Below are positions 49,348-61,659 of a stretch of 64,000 nucleotides of DNA, piece by piece. Both the position numbers and the translations under genes were made by a program. Source of the DNA: Eucalyptus grandis (taxonomy: Eukaryota; Streptophyta; Magnoliopsida; Myrtales; Myrtaceae); contig NC_052613.1 in assembly GCF_016545825.1 (NCBI RefSeq), forward strand, positions 45,738,112 through 45,802,111, written 5' to 3'. The notes under the pieces are model-generated. The model was not told the origin of the DNA. It did not search any database and worked only from the letters and a program-made list of their open reading frames with translations. Position 1 is the first letter of the stretch. Each line of letters begins with the position of its first letter.

Positions 49348-50440
49348 GCACATACTTACCACACCCAAACCGTTCACCTTACACAGGTTTCTCCATTAAT
49401 TAACATTTACTATCGTTGAATACAATTGACCAAATAAAGGTCTATTACGTGGAACTCTACCCAGAGTGTTTCTGACCGAATGAATATACCAGAGATTAAA
49501 AAGGAAAACTGTAGAAACTTGACTTTAGTCTCTGGCTTAGGCTTTGATTGATGAAGATAATGGTAGTCTGGTAGATAGGCTAATATAAGTTTACTTCTTT
49601 TCATTAATGACGTTAATTAATTATATTATTAGATATACTTAGATTCATGTTTATTTTTTCATTGTTGTATTTAACGGTGAATTTGAATTAATTAATTTGA
49701 TTAAACTTGCGTTTCACATTTTTCATTGAACACAAAAGGTGGCGATTTGGCCTGCAATACGAAAAGCTCATATGAATAATATAGTATTATCTTAGCATAT
49801 GCGACATATTGGCATAGAACTGGAAGCTGACCCCGTGACTTTTGATTCCAAACATTGGTATCGAGAACTTGAACTGACTGATTCTAGTATCTAGAACCGG
49901 TCTAATTTTTGTTTTGTTGAAAAAAAAATCAAATTTTTATCATAAAATATTAACATTGCTCCATTTCACTACAAAATCAAATATTGGTCAAGTAATTATG
50001 TTGGTATTTCTCCATTTCGATTCTCCATGTGTGCAAAAGTGTTTATTATTTGAAAGACCGATTCCAAACTGGTTCAATCTGGGAACTGCCGGTTTTGGCC
50101 TTTGAACCGGTTGGTTTGGTCCGGTTCCTAGATTGAGTCAGACCCAGTGCTCACCCATACCTCTATTACTTAAATCAAAGAAAAATATCAAAACAAAGAA
50201 AAATAAAATACAAGAGTAGTGAAAAAGGTGAGTTTTAGACTCAGACATTTGGCGAAATACTCATGGCAAACATTAATTGCTGTGAAGATTAATTTTCTCA
50301 ACTTGGGGTCCCATTGCCGATGATAGGCACATGGCAACGAGTACTCAAAAGACAATTTCCCAGAGAACGTCTCATGATAACCCCTAAACGACAGAAGGTT
50401 CTTTTAACATATCTCCATACTCAAGGACCACACGTCCATT
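48349..50440 (-). promoter_or_regulatory. Upstream region of kinase copy B
   Basis: It matches 55104-56930 upstream of copy C nearly base for base, including an (ATT)n microsatellite (49309-49347; 56061-56099 in copy C) and a (ctaat)n-like 'aatctaatctaatctagg' (48685). A 'tatttatcag' near 48412 could be a TATA element about 60 bases upstream of the ATG on the minus strand, but this is not certain. No other gene is present. Confidence 0.4.
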
Positions 50441-50452
50441 CGAGTGTGAAGC

Positions 50453-50590
50453 CGTAGAAGACCCTTGGTGTGGTTCAAAAGGAGAAGACCCTTGCTGTAT
50501 TACAAAAGCAGAAGACCCTTGCCATATTACAAAAGCAGAAGACCCTTGCCGTATTACAAAAGCAGAAGACCCTTGGCATCTTACATAATC
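50453..50590. repeat. 27-bp minisatellite, five copies
   Basis: The unit 'agaagacccttgccgtatta' + 'caaaagc' is repeated about five times with point variants. The homologous site at the end of unit 2 (60418-60500) has only about three copies, so copy number changed after the duplication. Confidence 0.85.
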
Positions 50591-51905
50591 TTCCGTGCTT
50601 GGTGAGCCTAACAATTATATCTACAAATTTCCAGCGCAATTTTAAAAAGTTGTGAACCTTGTGAGCGAAAGATTTTGGCAACAAGTATTACATAGTATGC
50701 TCATTTCTGAAAATCAAAAAAAGCATTTCCAAAAGTTCGGACATGATTTGAAAATCAGTGTGATTCAACATGAGCAAAAAATGCAGCATAATAACACGTC
50801 GGATTCCATAAATTATGGCATACACACGAGAGGTAAAAATGGAAAAAAAATGTTTTAATAAGGGGAAAAAGCTAATGAAATTTGAATTGCTTTAGGAAAT
50901 TGATTTAAATTCTTACAGGATAAGGAAGATTAATTTAGATTTGGAATATATGAGAGATTTTTAGGATGACAAAAATTGTGATGTTGCTTAGTAATCATTG
51001 TTTGGTAAGATATGGTTGCTATTTATCTTTTATCTTGTAGCGAGCATGGGCTTTCCATCGAAATTTTTAGCAAAGTTTTGATGCCACAGGACAATTGAGC
51101 GGTCTCATGCATTCTCCCCGAGAGAAAAGATGGAAAAGATGGAAAATGTGCCTTTTGTTTTGAACCAGGTAGACAAGCTCGGGCATGCTTGTTTAAATGC
51201 ACAGAATCATGTCTACTTGAGGACCTCTCAGTGCAAAAGGTCGCTGGACGGTGAGAAGCATTCACGTAGCAAAGGTACGAAATCTCAAATGAAGTCACAT
51301 TTTTCAGAGGGGAAGATACGGATGCTGAATTCATCATCAGACAAGCAGGCCCTCCAACTGCAGGGTACTTCTTTCAGCATGTGAGTTCATCTATTAAGCA
51401 CCTATTGGGTTTGCCCATTTGGGGCATATCCAGAAGAGCGCCAACTGAAGGTTTCCAACATCCATGACAATCAATATGTGGGTCTTTTTCCCGTGAACAT
51501 ATCTTGCAGGATGCAACCCCGCAACTGCATGCAGTATACGACACTGGTACTTAAACTTGCATGCGGATCATTCTTGAGTAAGGATATATATGATTTAATA
51601 TGATAAAAATAGGAATTCTGGTTGTAAACAAGAGATACTTCAAGGTTCAAATTGCATTTGCAGATACCTAGACCCTTCGCATGGGAACTGTGTACTCATT
51701 TATCTGTGCATTTAGTAGTGCACAAGTTTATCATTCCTATATCACAGCAATCAGTAGTACCTGAAAATACATATGAGCCTGCTTACGCAAGATTGAGAGG
51801 AAGCGAGAGCAATGGGCAAGTGCAGAAATAAATAACACCGGACTTCTGAAAAGAGCACAGGCAGTCAGTCGTTGCTAAGGTATTTCATCTCTTTTCCTGT
51901 CATGA

Positions 51906-52374
51906 TTATCCATGGAAACCAGATGCGTAGAGTTTGTTCCTGATCAAACGCAGCTGAACTGCAACTTCGGTGATACTCACCCGTTCTCTAGGCGCCACAA
52001 CGGAGCAAGCAAGTCCAATTTCATATAATGTCGCCAAACTCTCTTGAATTATGTCTTTTGTCTGGCAATGCCCATACAGAGGACCACTGGGGCTCATACT
52101 GCTCTCTTTCTTGCAGAAGAATGTCATCAGTAATCTCCAAGACTCGTTCAGGCACAGCTTCTGCAACAAAATTGCGAATACTATAGTTGTCCTTGAACAT
52201 CTCGTTTGTTGGGCTCAATCCTATGAACATCTCTAGTAGGAGCACGCCATAACTATAGACATCTCCTTCTCTTGAAACATCACTTCCCATTGCATACTCT
52301 GCAGTCCATAAATATCAACACAGCAATTATTATGCGGGAATGCGTGGGTTGTGTATGTGCGTTTGCATGCGTGC

Positions 52375-52428
<54 letters not shown>

Positions 52429-55103
52429 CCAGGAGCAGCATACCCAACTGTTCCTCTTACACCAGCAGAACTCATCTGATTGGCTGAAGCATTAGAGGAG
52501 GTATTGAGGAGAAATTTTGCTAAACCAAAGTCGCCAACATGCCCAACCTTCTCAGCATCCAAGAGGACATTGGAAGGCTTTAGATCACAATGAACCATGG
52601 GTCTTTGGCATTGGTGATGAAGATAATCTAACGCAGAAGCAACATCAATAGCAACATTTATCCTCTGAACAAAATTCAATTTTTTGGTATGGCTGTTTCC
52701 CCCATCTTGCCTAGGATATGGGTGCAGCCAATCTTCTAGGCTTCCATTGACCATGTATTCATAAACTAAAGCCTTAAAATCATTACCTTAATAATCAATA
52801 CCTGAGCATACTGTCAGTACTTTTAAAAGATTGCGGTGTCTGATGTTCCTAAAAGCCTCGCACTCATCTATGAAGCTCTTCAAAGCGCCACGGTGCAGTA
52901 AATTCAGCACCTTTATGGCAACTATGTTCCCATTCTCATGAAGTATCCCCTTGTAAACAGATCCAAAGCCACCAACACCAATCAATTTTTCTGAAGAGAA
53001 ATTGTCTGTCGCTTGCACAATTGTTCTATAAGACATCCAAATTTGAAGTGGAAACTGATTCCTTCCTCTTCCTTTTCAGCCGATAAAGATACAGAGAAGC
53101 TAGAACAAGAGCTACGCCAAGAAACCCAAGAAAAATAAAGATGGCGAGTTGCAATTTACGGACAAACTTCTTTGTTTGGGAAGCACCAAAAGAACATTTA
53201 GGGAGCTGAAATTCAAGCATTCCTCCACAGAGCTTGTCATTTCCGATCACAAAAGTGGCGCTCATGTTCTTAAAGATTCCTTCCATTGGTAGCATCCCTT
53301 CAAAATCATTATAAGACAAATTCAAAATTCTCAGGAAGTCGAACGCCTCCAAGAATTTAGGAATTTCACCCGATAAGTTGTTATGCGAAAGATCTAGTTC
53401 CTCGATGCTTCTTAATGAACTAATAGAATGGGGAATGGAACCGTGAAAGAAGTTATCCTGCATTTTCAAAACTAACAATCCTTCACACTTGCCTAGGCTG
53501 GCTGGAATTTCGTCACGCAACACATTACCAGAGACATCCAAGTAAGCCAAAAGTTTTAAATTCCCCACTTCAAATGGAAGGACTCCAGTCAAGTGGTTCT
53601 GAGACAAGTTCAGAATATACGACAATGATGAGAGACCTATAACCTCTGGAGGTATTGTACCACTCAGGTTGTTATCAGAAAGATCGAGGCCTATTAATTG
53701 TTGGCACTTGGATAGATTTGAAGGGATGGTTCCCTCAAAGCTATTCCCACTAAGACCTAATTTAAGCAACTTCTCTAGATTTCCAAGAGAGGATGGGATT
53801 ACCCCAGAAAGTTTGTTATTGTCCAATCTCAGCTCAACTAGATTTCGAAGGTTCCCTATATTGGAGGGGACGCCACCGGAAAGCCCGTTGGAATGCATAA
53901 ATAGTCTTCTCAAATTCACCAGGTTTCCAATCTCTCTAGGCATCTCCCCAAAAGTAGGATTCCCGCCTGTATTCAACTCAGTGAGGGTCGTCGAAAAATT
54001 ACTGAGGCAATCGGGCATAATCCCACCGAAACTGTTGTCGTCTATCCTCAACTTTTCCAACCCAGTGGCATTTCTCAAAGAGCAAAGGAAGCTTAGGTCG
54101 TGGAGTCCACTTCCAAGATGATTGGCGGAAACAAAAAACCTCTTAAGCTTGTGCAGATTTTCCAAAGAAGGCACGCCCCCTGAAAGATTGTTCAAGACAG
54201 TTTCGAGCTCTACTAGATTTGTGGCATTAGATATCGAGGGAGGAATTGGTCCGGTGAACTGGTTAAGGGATGTCCCGAAAAATTCGAGGTTGGGAAGTGT
54301 GAAGCCTATGTCTGCTGGGAGACTTCCTTGCAGTTGATTTACAGGCACGTCCAACAACGCCAGGGACGAGCAATTCAGGATCGTACGAGGAATTGAACTG
54401 GACAACAAATTCGCTCCCAAAGCAATCCTCTTATGCTGATCAAATTTCCTAGAGCTTCGGGAATACTTCCACTTAAGTTGTTTCGAGCAAGATAAAGTTG
54501 TTCTAACAAAGACAGGTTCCCTAAGGATGCAGGAATATTTCCCACTAGATTGTTAGAACTTACCAGGAGGAGCTGAAGCTTCGACAGCAAACCAAGCTCG
54601 ATGGGAATTCGTCCAGTAAGTTGGTTGCCGGTCAACCCAAGTAATGTAAGGCTGGAGCAACTCGACAGATTCTTCGGGATTTCACCCGCCAAAGAATTAT
54701 TCTCAACAAAAAAGATACGTAGCCTGCCTAACTGCCCTGCTTGTGTAGGGATTTCACCACCAAAATTATTGATCCAGAGTTTCAATTCCCTAAGGAAACT
54801 CAAGTTTCCAATGTGTGGAGAGATGGACCCCGAGAGGCTCTTGGATTGAAGGTCCAGCCCAGTGACTCGTTGGCGCCGGAGACTACATGCGACACCATAC
54901 CACTTGCAGAAGTGGACAGTGTCATTCCATGAGCGCAGCACCCCGAACGGATCCTCGGTTATTGCAACTCTAAATGCAAGCAATGACAGTTTGTCCGTTT
55001 CGTTGGTAGCAGAAGAGCCCCAGTCCAAGTGGAGCGCAAAAGTAGCAAGAAAAATGAAATAGCACAGATGGAACTTCATGCAATTGAAGCATTGATGTCC
55101 CAT
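51906..55103 (-). pseudogene. LRR receptor kinase pseudogene, copy C (three frameshifts, one stop)
   Basis: Exons 55103-52430 and 52298-51906, with a 131-bp intron. Same architecture as copy B: signal peptide (MKFHLCYFIFLATFALHL), LRRNT, about 20 LRRs, TM, non-RD kinase with GVGGFGSVYKG, VAIK, intact HCDLKPSN, GDFGLAK and AAPE. No LTR insertion. Lesions: one base missing at about 54425 in an early LRR; two bases missing at about 53030 after the juxtamembrane KRKRKESVSTS; TAA at 52788-52790 (the residue after GIDY, Arg codon in B); two bases missing at about 52105 in the C-lobe. At the sites damaged in B, copy C is intact, and the converse holds. Indels could in principle be sequencing errors; the stop codon is supported by the same TAA in copy A. 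Confidence 0.87.
52379..52427. repeat. (GA)n microsatellite at the donor end of the kinase intron, copy C
   Basis: Same position and orientation as in copy B; here slightly longer, which accounts for most of the intron length difference (131 versus 127 bp). Confidence 0.9.
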
Positions 55104-56060
55104 TTTGCTGATATCTGGAAATTGGAATGAAGGATGAGTGAAGTGGGCTTGGGTTAACTTAGCTATTTATCAGCCTCATTTAGTGGAAATTCAAAGATAG
55201 ATGTCTCTGGACTTTCGAAGTAGCTCAGGTCTTCGCACCAAACCATGTGTATCTTCCTGGCTGCTTCCTTTGGCAGGTTTGAAGTTGTTAATGTAGGATA
55301 AGGCCAAGGGGAGACGAAAGTGAGTGACAAGATCCTCTTTCAATACTCTACCCTCATTTTGGAGCCAGAATTTTCACCCCTATTTTCCTACTAAGAGGCC
55401 ATAAGATAATATTTGGTGCTCATTAGTGCGACACTAGTACATCTAATCTAATCTAATCTAGGTAGGCCTTTGGGTCATTTTCCCTGATAAGAAACATTAC
55501 TTCTGCTTTCAAACTTGTATATTTATTTATGACATGCTAAAAAGAGAATAGAGTTTTAATTTGCAATGTTCTTCAACGTGCATTGAAAATTCTTTTTCCT
55601 ATCTTTGGACTGTTATCTTGTACTTCTGGGTCACTTGTTACCGTGCATTAATCTGACTCATTTTCAGTAATTAAACGTAGAGAAATGTGATTGGATGACG
55701 GTTTTTAATTTATTGTGAGAATAACAGTTTGTTTTGGATCACAAAAAAATCAAACAACAAATAATTATACATTATTGTGGGATTCACTTTTGAAGAATGC
55801 GTGACTCACAAGAAGTTGTTATTCTTATAATAGCCGGAAAACTGTTATGTTAGCAAAGTTCTTATACATATTATTTTTCGAAGTTAAAAAAAAAGAAAAA
55901 GAAAATTAAACTTGATTATTCCTTCTCTAAGCTAGACTCCTCCTATGAATATGTATATATTATAATAGGCTTTATCTTATAAATAAACAACTAAATAATT
56001 TGGGAAAAAGCAAACCTTTTGAACTTCCCGGATACTTTCTCTAATACTACTCATAATCAA

Positions 56061-56099
<39 letters not shown>

Positions 56100-56900
56100 G
56101 CACATACCACACCCAAACCGTTCACCTTACACATTTTTCTCCATTAATTAACATTTACTATCGTTGAATACAATTGACCAAATAAAGGTCTATTACGTGG
56201 AACTCTACCCCAAGTGTTTCTAACTGAATGAATATAGCAGAGATTAAAAAGGAAAACTGTAGAAACTTGACTTTAGTCTCTGGCTTAGGCTTTAATTGTT
56301 TAAGATAATGGTAGTCTGGTAGATAGGCTTACATAAGTTTACTTATTTTCGTGAATGACGTTAATCGATTATATTATTAGATATATTTGGATTTATGTTT
56401 ATTTTTTCATTGTTGTATTTAATGGTGAATTTGAATTAATTAATTTGATTAAACTTGTGTTTCACATTTTTCATTGAACGAATAAGTGACGATTTGGCCT
56501 GCAATACGAAAAGCTCATAAGAATAATATAGTATTATCTCAGCATATGCGACATCTTGGCATAGAACTGGAAGCCGACGCCGTGACTTTTGATTCCAAAC
56601 ATTGGTATCGAGAACCTGAACTGGCCAATTCTAGTATTTGGAATCGGTCTTTTTTGTTTTGTTGAAAAAAAATCAAATTATTATTGTAAAATATTAACAT
56701 TGCTCCATTTCACTCCAAAATCAAATATTGGTGAAGTGATTATGTTGATATTTCTTCATGTCAAAGACCACGGTTCGATTCTCCATGTGTGCAAAAGTGT
56801 TTATTATTTACAGGACCGATTCCAAACTGGTTCAATCCGGGAATCGCCGCTTTCAGCCCTTGAACCGGTTGGTTCGGTCCGGTTTCCAGCTTGGAGTTAG
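55104..56900 (-). promoter_or_regulatory. Upstream region of kinase copy C
   Basis: Near-identical to the upstream region of copy B, with the (ATT)n tract at 56061-56099. No other coding region is recognised. A small plus-strand ORF (56589-56900) also exists in degraded form upstream of copy B and has no recognisable motif. Confidence 0.4.
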
Positions 56901-59900
56901 ACTGGTGCTCACCGTACCTCTATTACTTTAATCAAAGAAAAATATCAAAACAAAGAAAAGAAAATACAAAAGTAGTGAAAAAGGTGAGTTTTGTACTCGA
57001 ACATTCAACGAAATACTTACGGCAAACAATTAATTGCTGTAAAGATGACTAATTTTCTCCACTTGGGGTCCCATTGCCACGATTGGCGCATGGTAATGAG
57101 TACTCAAAAGATAACTGTCAAGAGAACGTCTCATGATAACCCTTAAAGGACGGAAGGGGTTATCACGATAATGTGAGGTTGAGTCGGACCGGTGCTCACC
57201 CATACCTCTATTACTTAAATCAAAGAAAAACATCAAAACAAAGAAAAAGAAAATACAAAAGTAGTGAAAAAGGTGAGTTTTGGACTCGGATATTTAGCGA
57301 AATACTTACGGCAAACAATTAATTGCTGTGAAGATGACTAATTTTATCCACTTGGGGTCCCATTGCCGATGATAGGCGCATGGTAATGAGTACTCAAAAG
57401 ACAACGAAAGGGGTTATCATGATAACTCCTAAGTCAGAGAACGTACCTCTCTTAAATGAAAAACCCAAAATAAAGGAAAATACAAAAGTAGGAAAAAGGT
57501 GGTTTTACTTGGAGTGAAATACTTTCATTGATAGCAAACAATTAATTGCTTTGAAGATGACTAATTTTCTCCACTTGGGGTCCCATTGCCGACAATAGGC
57601 GCATGGTGCTCACCCGTACCTCATTATTACGGAAGGGGTTAAATCAAAGAAAAATATCAAAATAAAGAAAAATATCATAAAAAGAAAAAAAGAAAATACA
57701 AAAGTAGTGAAAAAGGTGAGTTTTGGACTCGGACATTCAGCGAAATACTTACGGCAAACAATTAATTGCTTTGAAGATGACTAATTTTCTCCACTTTGGG
57801 TCCCATTGCCGACGATATGCGCATGGTAATGAGTACTCAAAAGACAACTGCCAAGAGAACGTCTCATGATAACCCCTAAAGGACGGAAGGGGTTATCATG
57901 ATAACCCCGAGTTGAGTCGAGACCCGGTGCTCACCCATACCTCTATTACTTAAATCAAAGAAAAATATCATAACAAAGAAAAGAAAATACAAAAGTAGTA
58001 CATTACAGCAAACAATTAATTGCTATGAAGATGACTAATTTTCTCCACTTAGGGTCCCATTGCTGACGATAGGCGCATGGTAATGAGTACTCAAAAAACA
58101 ACTGCCAAGAGAATGTCTCATGATAACCCCTAAAGGACGGAAGGGGTTATCATGATAACCCCCACATTGAGTCAAAGCCGGTGCTCACCTGTACCTCTAT
58201 TACTTAAATCAAAGAAAAATATCAAAACAAAGAAAAAGAAAATACAAAAGTAGTGAAAAAGGTGAGTTTTTGACTTGGACATTTAGCAAAATACTTATGG
58301 CAAACAATTAATTGCTGTGAAGATGACTAATTTTCTCCACTTAGGGTCCCATTGTCAACGATAGGCGCATGGTAATAAAGACAACTGCCAAGAGAACGTC
58401 TCATGATAACTCTAACAAAGGACGGAAGGGGTTATCATGATAACAAACAATTAATTCTTTGTGAAGATGACTAATTTTTGAATCAGACGCTGGTACAAAA
58501 GTAGTGAAAAAGGTGAGTTTTTGACTCGGACCTCACCATGATAACCCCCTAAGGACGGAAGGGGTTATCATGATAACCCCCAAGTTTGAGTCGGACCAGT
58601 GCTCACCCCTCTATTACTTAAATCAAAGAAAAATATCAAAACAAAGAAAAGAAAATACAAAAGTAGTGAAAAAGGTGAGTTTTTGACTTGGACATTCAGC
58701 GAAATACTTACGGCAAACAATTAATTGCTGAGAAGATGACTAATTTTCTCCACTTGGGGTCCCATTGCTGACGATAGGCGCATGGTAATGAGTACTCAAA
58801 AGACAATTGCCAAGAGAACATCTCATGATAACCCCTAAAGGACGGAAGGGGTTATCATGATAACCCCCAGGTTGAGTCATACCCGGTGCTTACCCGTACC
58901 TCTATTACTTAAATAAAAAAAAATATCAAAACAAAGAAAAAGAAAATACAAAAGTAGTGAAAAAGGTGAGTTTTGGACTCGGACATTCAGCGAAATACTT
59001 ACGGCAAACAATTAATTGCTGTGAAGATGACTAATTTTCTCCACTTGGGGTCCCATTGCCGATGATAGGCGCATGGTAATGAGTACTCAAAAGACAATTG
59101 CCAAGAGAATGTCTCATGATAACCCTGAAGGATGGAAGGGGTTATCATGATAACCCCGAGTTGAGTCAAACCCGGTGCTCACCCATACCTCTATTACTTA
59201 AATCAAAGAAAAATATCAAAACAAAAGAAAAAGAAAATACAAAATTAGTGAAAAAGGTGAGTTTTGGACTTGGACATTCAGTGACGGAAGGGGTTAAATA
59301 CTTGAGTCAAAGCCGGTGCAAACAATTCATTGCTGTGAAGATGACTAATTTTCTCAAACAATTAATTGCTGTGAAGATGGGTCCTATTGCCACGATTAGG
59401 CGCATGGTAATGAGTACTCAAAAGATAATTGCCAAGAGAATGTCTCATGATAACCCCTAAATGACGGAAGGGGTTATCATGATAACCCCCAGTTTGAGTC
59501 GGACTTAGGTGCTCACCCATACCTCTATTACTTAAATCAAAGAAAAATATCATAACAAAGAAAAAGAAAATACAAAAGTAGTGAACGAGGTGAGTTTTTG
59601 ACTTGGACATTCAGCGAAATACTTACGGCAAACAATTAATTGCTGTGAAGATGACTAATTTTCTCCACCTGGAGTCCTATTGCCACGATTGGCGCATGGT
59701 AATGAGTACTCAAAAGACAACTGCCAAGAGAATGTCTCATGATAACCCCTAAAGGACGGAAGGGGTTATCATGACGGAAGGGGTTATAACCCCACATTGA
59801 GTCAAAGCCGGTGCTCACACTGTACCTCTATTACTTAAATAAAAAAAAAAAAATATCAAAATAAAAGAAAAGAAAATACAAAAGTAGTGAAAAAGGTGAG

Positions 59901-60340
59901 TTTTTGACTCGGACATTCAGCGAAATACTTATGGCAAACAATTAATTGCTGTGAAGATGACTAATTTTCTCAACTTGGGGTCCCAATGCCGACGATAGGC
60001 GCATGGTAATGAGTACTCAAAAGACAACTGTCAAGAGAACGTCTCATGATAACCCCCTAAAGGACGGAAGGGGTTATCATGATAACCCCCAGTTTGAGTC
60101 AGACCCGGTGCTCACCCATACCTCTATTACTTAAATCAAAGAAAAATATCATAACAAAGAAAAAGAAAATACAAAAGTAGTGAACGAGGTGAGTTTTTGA
60201 CTTGGACATTCAGCGAAATACTTACGGCAAACAATTAATTGCTGTGAAGATGACTAATTTTCTCCACTTGGTGTCCCATTGCTGATGATAGACGCATGGT
60301 AATGAGTACTCAAAAGACAACTGCCAAGAGAATGTCTCAT
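56900..60340. repeat. Satellite-like tandem array of about 300-bp units, about 12 copies
   Basis: The landmark 'ggtgctcacccatacctcta' (with variants) recurs at about 56904, 57191, 57606, 57926, 58180, 58597, 58882, 59171, 59508, 59808 and 60106, plus a damaged one at 57443. Typical spacing is 285-300 bp, some units shorter or longer through internal deletion. Each full unit contains in order the 'ttacttaaatcaaagaaaaa' segment, 'gtagtgaaaaaggtgagttt', 'cggcaaacaattaattgctg', 'cacttggggtcccattgcc', 'gcgcatggtaatgagtactc' and the palindromic block. Short ORFs within units are by-products. Unit 1 of the kinase duplication has the segment only once. Confidence 0.92.
58548..58580. repeat. Perfect 20-bp palindrome at unit borders (example copy)
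   Basis: GGGGTTATCATGATAACCCC is its own reverse complement. Equivalent copies lie at about 57888, 58143, 58849, 59140, 59470 and 60070; damaged ones at 57154, 57411, 58428 and 59763. In most units a third half-site (CATGATAACCCC) precedes it by a 12-base spacer ('taaaggacggaa'), so alternative hairpins can form. Confidence 0.9.
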
Positions 60341-60804
60341 GATTACCTCTAAAGGACAGAAGGTTCTTTTAACATATCTCCATACTCAAGGACCACCGTC
60401 CATTCGAGTGAGAAGCCGTAGAAGACCCTTGGCGTGTTTCAAAAGGAGAATACCCTTACCGTAGTACAAAAGTAGGAGACCCTTGCCGTATTACATAATC
60501 TTTCATGCTCGCCGGCGGCTCCATTTTATAGATAGAGACCGCATGAGCTCAAACCTAAGTTCCAGCCAAAACAGCCCATCATTCAACAAAAGGTCGCGTC
60601 CTTCATTGTTCATTCCTCTCTTTCCAAGTCAGAGCACCAATCCTTGGGTTCCTTTTCTCCACGGAATGTCTATGTCTCCAATAAATTCTCATTTGGTTTG
60701 AGTTTTCAAAGATGCCGTTGGCAATTAAATTGGGATTCGATATCCAAGTTCGTTATGATAGATTTTCCTTTTTTTTGATGGGCCTGAGTTGGCCCATCCG
60801 CCCA
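60341..60804. other. End of duplication unit and short non-coding spacer
   Basis: 60341-60511 is the terminal part of duplication unit 2 with about three 27-bp minisatellite copies. 60512-60804 is unique sequence up to the Copia LTR; a 72-codon ORF here (60483-60701) shows no recognisable motif. Confidence 0.5.
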
Positions 60805-61191
60805 TGTTGGGCCCAAAAGGCCCGGCCTGTGAGTTGAGGGCCCATGGAGGAAAGTATTAAAGATAAAGGGAAAATCTTGGAGGCGGTTAACGGATGAGAA
60901 GTTACGTAACTTTGAATAGGTGAGATTACGCTCTCTCAGTTTTTACGTCTTCTCAAACCGCTTTCTCCCGAAGAACAGAAAAGAATAATCCTCTGAAGAA
61001 CAACGTGGATTCTTCCTCTTTGATTCGCAACACTGGGGTTTAGTCTGTAGAAACAAGGTACGTTCGATTATGTGATGTGCCTTAGAATCGGTGATTCATG
61101 AATTTCTTGGGCTCGTTTCCACTACGTTTGTGTTCGATTCTGTGTCGAATCACTGTTTTGGGAATCCCGTTTCCCGAATCTCTTCCCAACA
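60805..61191 (+). mobile_element. 5' LTR of a Copia retrotransposon (387 bp)
   Basis: It starts TGTTGGGCCC and ends CTTCCCAACA, giving a perfect 7-bp inverted end (TGTTGGG/CCCAACA). It is followed one base later by a primer-binding-like site. A TATA-less U3 with 'gggcccaaaaggcccgg' and an R/U5-like T/C-rich part are visible. The matching 3' LTR would lie beyond the window. Confidence 0.75.
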
Positions 61192-61192
61192 T

Positions 61193-61205
61193 TGTTATCA
61201 AAGCC
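61193..61205 (+). other. Degenerate primer-binding site (initiator-Met tRNA type)
   Basis: TTGTTATCAAAGC directly after the LTR compares with the plant Copia PBS TGGTATCAGAGC, which is complementary to the 3' end of tRNA-iMet. The mismatches suggest age or relaxed pairing. Confidence 0.6.
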
Positions 61206-61659
61206 TCTTGATCATGTTTCCTGATTACTGTTTACGTTTATAAACAAGTTTTAATTGATTGTTTTTTCGTTAAACGTCACTGTTAATTGATTAAGAGACG
61301 GAAAAATCTCGACGCTGTACTGTTCCCCCTAGTTTTTTTGATTTTCCGTAGATTGAATTGCGTTTCTGATTGCTTAGGGTTGAAGAGCTAATTGTTACGA
61401 GAATTTCGAGTGGTGGCTTGCCACCGGACGCCGCCGGACGCGCCGTCACACGCGGCCAATGTGTTCGGCTCCGTCGCGCGTGCGAGATGGTTCCCAAGCA
61501 TGTGCGACGCATGCGCGAGCGGTGGAAATCGCAGGCGAGTGTAACGCACTCGCGCGTGCACCGCACGCGCATGTGGGAACTGCGGCGTGCCTTGCACGAG
61601 CCGGCTGACGTCATCGTGACGTCCATCGGCGGTTGCCCACGCACGCGCAGGGCATGTGC

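Larger units (their letters stand above)
43405..50600 (-). repeat. Tandem duplication unit 1 (contains kinase copy B)
   Basis: From 'ggtgagcctaacaattatat' (about 43405) to 'ttacataatcttccgtgct' (about 50600). Unit 2 repeats the same order from 50600 to about 60511. Offsets between matching points are about 7190 on the 3' side of the kinase and about 6755 on its 5' side; the difference equals the solo LTR at 47802-48241, which only unit 1 has. Most aligned 60-base lines differ at only a few positions. Confidence 0.9.
50600..60511 (-). repeat. Tandem duplication unit 2 (contains kinase copy C and the palindrome array)
   Basis: The left border is the unit junction: '...ttacataatcttccgtgct' joined to 'tggtgagcctaac'. 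The right end is '...ttacataatctttcatgct' followed by unrelated 'cgccggcggctcc'. It is longer than unit 1 because the 56900-60340 segment, single in unit 1 (about 50140-50400), has been amplified here. Confidence 0.85.

Noticed and set aside
50453..50590. Possible CRISPR-like array of 27-bp repeats
   Set aside because: Repeats are directly adjacent without unique spacers and the genome is a plant; it is a minisatellite.
56900..60340. Possible tandem genes (short ORFs in each unit)
   Set aside because: The ORFs differ between units, have no domains and change frame with unit length; they are by-products of the satellite.
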